Source of the DNA: an uncultured Eubacteriales bacterium
GTDB taxonomy: Bacteria; Bacillota; Clostridia; Lachnospirales; Anaerotignaceae
DNA length: 7,778 nt
NCBI GenBank assembly: GCA_900548595.1
Contig: URLB01000096.1
Coordinates: 1-7,778 of the forward strand
Reading direction: 5' to 3'
A program made the translations under genes and the position numbers. Position 1 is the stretch's first letter, and every line of letters begins with the position of its first letter. The notes under the pieces were generated by a model. The model was not told the origin of the DNA and searched no databases. It saw only the letters and a program-made list of their open reading frames with translations. Positions 6,081 through 7,778 of the stretch are shown in pieces.

Positions 6081-7619
6081 ATGAAAAACGAATATATACT
6101 TATACTTGACTTTGGAGGTCAATATAATCAGCTTATTGCAAGGAGAGTACGCGAGTGTAATGTGTATTGTGAAGTAAAACCTTATACTTTAGCTATTGAT
6201 GAAATAAAAAAGCTGTCTCCTAAAGGAATAATATTTACGGGAGGCCCAAACAGCGTTTACGATGAAAAATCTCCGCACATATCAAAAGAAATATTTGAAC
6301 TCGGAGTGCCAGTACTTGGAATTTGTTACGGATGTCAGATAATGGCTTATACGCTCGGAGGAACGGTAACTTCAGCAAATTCAAAGAGCGAATATGGAAA
6401 AACCGAAATTTCTTTAGATAATACAAGTAAACTTTTTAAAGGCATTGAAAATAATCAGATTTGTTGGATGAGCCACACTGACTATGTCAGCGAAGTTCCC
6501 GAGGGATTTAAAGTTACGGCTTCATCATCAACGTGCCCTACGGCAGCTATGGAATGTGCAGAAAAGAACTTTTATGCAGTTCAGTTTCATCCGGAAGTAA
6601 ACCATACGCCGAAGGGAAAGGACATGCTTAAAAACTTCCTTTTTGAAGTATGCGGATGTACAGGCGACTGGGTAATGGCAAATTATATACAGGAACAGAT
6701 AGAAGTTATTCGCGAAAAAGTAGGGAACGGTAAGGCGCTTTGTGCACTTTCCGGCGGAGTTGATTCCAGTGTTGCGGCTGCACTTGTAAGTAAGGCAATA
6801 GGAAAACAGCTTACATGTGTATTTGTAGATCATGGTCTTATGCGTAAAGATGAAGGCGATGAAGTTGAAAAGGTATTTGATGGATATTTTGATTCCAATT
6901 TTATCAGAGTAAATGCCGGAGAAAGATTTTTAAGCAAACTTAAAGGAGTTACTGATCCTGAACAGAAGAGAAAAATTATAGGCGAAGAATTTATCCGTGT
7001 ATTCGAAGATGAGGCAAGAAAAATAGGAAAGGTTGACTTCTTAGTTCAGGGAACTATTTATCCTGACGTTATAGAAAGCGGATTGGGTGACAGCGCAGTT
7101 ATTAAGTCGCACCATAATGTGGGAGGACTTCCTTCAGTTGTAGATTTTAAAGAGCTTATAGAGCCTCTTAGGTTGCTTTTTAAAGACGAAGTACGTCAGA
7201 TGGGTACTGAACTCGGGCTCCCTGACTACATCGTATGGAGACAGCCATTCCCAGGACCCGGTCTTGGGATCAGAGTTATAGGTGAAGTAACAGAGGACAA
7301 GCTTGAAATACTGAGAGAAGCAGATGCTATTTTTAGAGAAGAAATTAAAAATGCAGGTCTTGAAAGAGATATAAACCAGTATTTTGCGGTTATTACAGAT
7401 ATACGTTCTGTAGGAGTTATGGGCGACGGAAGAACTTACGATTATACAATCGCATTAAGAGGAGTAACGACAACAGACTTCATGACTGCTGATTGGGCAA
7501 GAATTCCATACGATGTTCTTGATAGAGTAAGCGTTAGAATTGTAAATGAGGTTAAGCATGTAAACAGAATATGCTACGATATAACAAGTAAACCGCCTGC
7601 AACTATAGAGTTTGAATAG
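6081..7619 (+). CDS. guaA: GMP synthase (glutamine-hydrolysing)
   Basis: GuaA converts XMP, ATP and glutamine to GMP. The 512-residue protein has the normal three-part order. The class I glutamine amidotransferase domain (about 4-195) carries the triad C82 (GICYGCQ), H170 and E172 (FHPEV). The ATP-pyrophosphatase domain (about 200-390) carries the P-loop SGGVDSS (224-230). The C-terminal dimerisation domain ends KPPATIEFE. MKNEYILILDFGGQY at the N-terminus matches the family start and supports ATG at 6081. It lies 14 bases after guaB, so the two enzymes of the IMP-to-GMP branch are made from one transcript. A terminator follows directly. In other bacteria the 3' end of guaA is a known integration site for genomic islands; here the gene is intact to its stop. 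Confidence 0.97.
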   Translation: MKNEYILILDFGGQYNQLIARRVRECNVYCEVKPYTLAIDEIKKLSPKGIIFTGGPNSVYDEKSPHISKEIFELGVPVLGICYGCQIMAYTLGGTVTSANSKSEYGKTEISLDNTSKLFKGIENNQICWMSHTDYVSEVPEGFKVTASSSTCPTAAMECAEKNFYAVQFHPEVNHTPKGKDMLKNFLFEVCGCTGDWVMANYIQEQIEVIREKVGNGKALCALSGGVDSSVAAALVSKAIGKQLTCVFVDHGLMRKDEGDEVEKVFDGYFDSNFIRVNAGERFLSKLKGVTDPEQKRKIIGEEFIRVFEDEARKIGKVDFLVQGTIYPDVIESGLGDSAVIKSHHNVGGLPSVVDFKELIEPLRLLFKDEVRQMGTELGLPDYIVWRQPFPGPGLGIRVIGEVTEDKLEILREADAIFREEIKNAGLERDINQYFAVITDIRSVGVMGDGRTYDYTIALRGVTTTDFMTADWARIPYDVLDRVSVRIVNEVKHVNRICYDITSKPPATIEFE

Positions 7620-7626
7620 TTGGAGC

Positions 7627-7674
7627 AGAGCTTCAAAGCCTTTATTTTCAAGGGTTTTGAGGCTCTTTCCTTTT
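7627..7674 (+). terminator. Rho-independent terminator of the guaB-guaA operon
   Basis: AGAGCTTCAAAGCCT (7627-7641) pairs with GGGTTTTGAGGCTCT (7652-7666) in a 15-pair stem that includes three G-U pairs, around a 10-base loop. A T-rich tail follows (TTTCCTTTT, 7666-7674). It starts 7 bases after the guaA stop. Confidence 0.8.
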
Positions 7675-7778
7675 AGAATTGCATTTTGATTGCATTTTTT
7701 TATTCAACTGCTCTGTGATAGATTGCTGTATGCTGATTGCTGGTGTAATCGGCAACACTGGTTGTTGCCGGAGTATAA
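7675..7778. other. Downstream intergenic stretch with short repeats
   Basis: No supported gene is present. The sequence GATTGC occurs three times (GATTGCATTT and two GATTGCTG copies), and a hairpin lies near the right edge. Short open stretches run off the window edge on both strands, but none has a start signal or a recognisable product. Confidence 0.4.
7749..7771. repeat. Perfect inverted repeat near the right edge
   Basis: CGGCAACA (7750-7757), loop CTGGT, TGTTGCCG (7763-7770): an 8-pair perfect stem, extendable by one T-G pair. It is more G/C-rich than its surroundings. No T-run follows in the 8 bases that remain, so a terminator is not shown. It could be part of a repeat element or an operator for a gene outside the window. 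Confidence 0.45.

Noticed and set aside
7648..7776. Minus-strand open stretch running in from the right edge
   Set aside because: About 42 codons are open and end inside the guaA terminator loop. I do not recognise the product, and a second frame is equally open, so coding is not supported.
1..7778. CRISPR array, insertion sequence ends, or a defence or biosynthetic cluster
   Set aside because: No regularly spaced repeats, transposase, paired terminal inverted repeats or multi-gene accessory cassette are visible. Apart from the left edge the window is housekeeping and envelope genes.

Overview
The window looks like chromosomal DNA of a low-GC anaerobic Firmicute of the class Clostridia. The reasons are the A/T-rich codon choice, strong AGGAGG-type ribosome binding sites, an S-layer-homology (SLH) exported protein, ATP-dependent PEP carboxykinase and a guaB-guaA pair. 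I cannot name a genus from sequence alone.

Layout. Bases 1-360 carry no intact gene. They hold two overlapping protein tails, one like a phage terminase large subunit and one like a DIP1984-family protein, followed by about 200 bases of structured non-coding DNA that may be a group II intron remnant. A strong bidirectional terminator (369-407) closes this segment. Two minus-strand genes follow: an SLH-domain exported protein interrupted by one in-frame amber codon (406-1452), and a cation diffusion facilitator (CDF)-type transporter (1554-2441). A 385-base A/T-rich divergent intergenic region (2442-2826) holds candidate promoters for both sides and a perfect palindrome. The plus strand then carries pckA (2827-4401) with its own terminator, a 170-base regulatory gap with two tandem promoter candidates, the guaB-guaA operon (4612-7619), and a terminator. 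The last 100 bases are non-coding as far as I can see and hold another hairpin.

How the genes work together. GuaB oxidises IMP to XMP and GuaA aminates XMP to GMP, so the operon is the complete two-step IMP-to-GMP branch. pckA is a separately promoted and separately terminated central-carbon gene linking oxaloacetate and PEP. The CDF transporter and SLH protein are independent envelope functions on the other strand.

The right half is ordinary housekeeping DNA, and I do not see a new multi-gene system. The points worth a second look are the decayed mobile DNA at the left edge, the amber-interrupted SLH gene, the unusual metal-site residues of the CDF protein, the palindrome upstream of it, and the hairpin that overlaps one guaB promoter.
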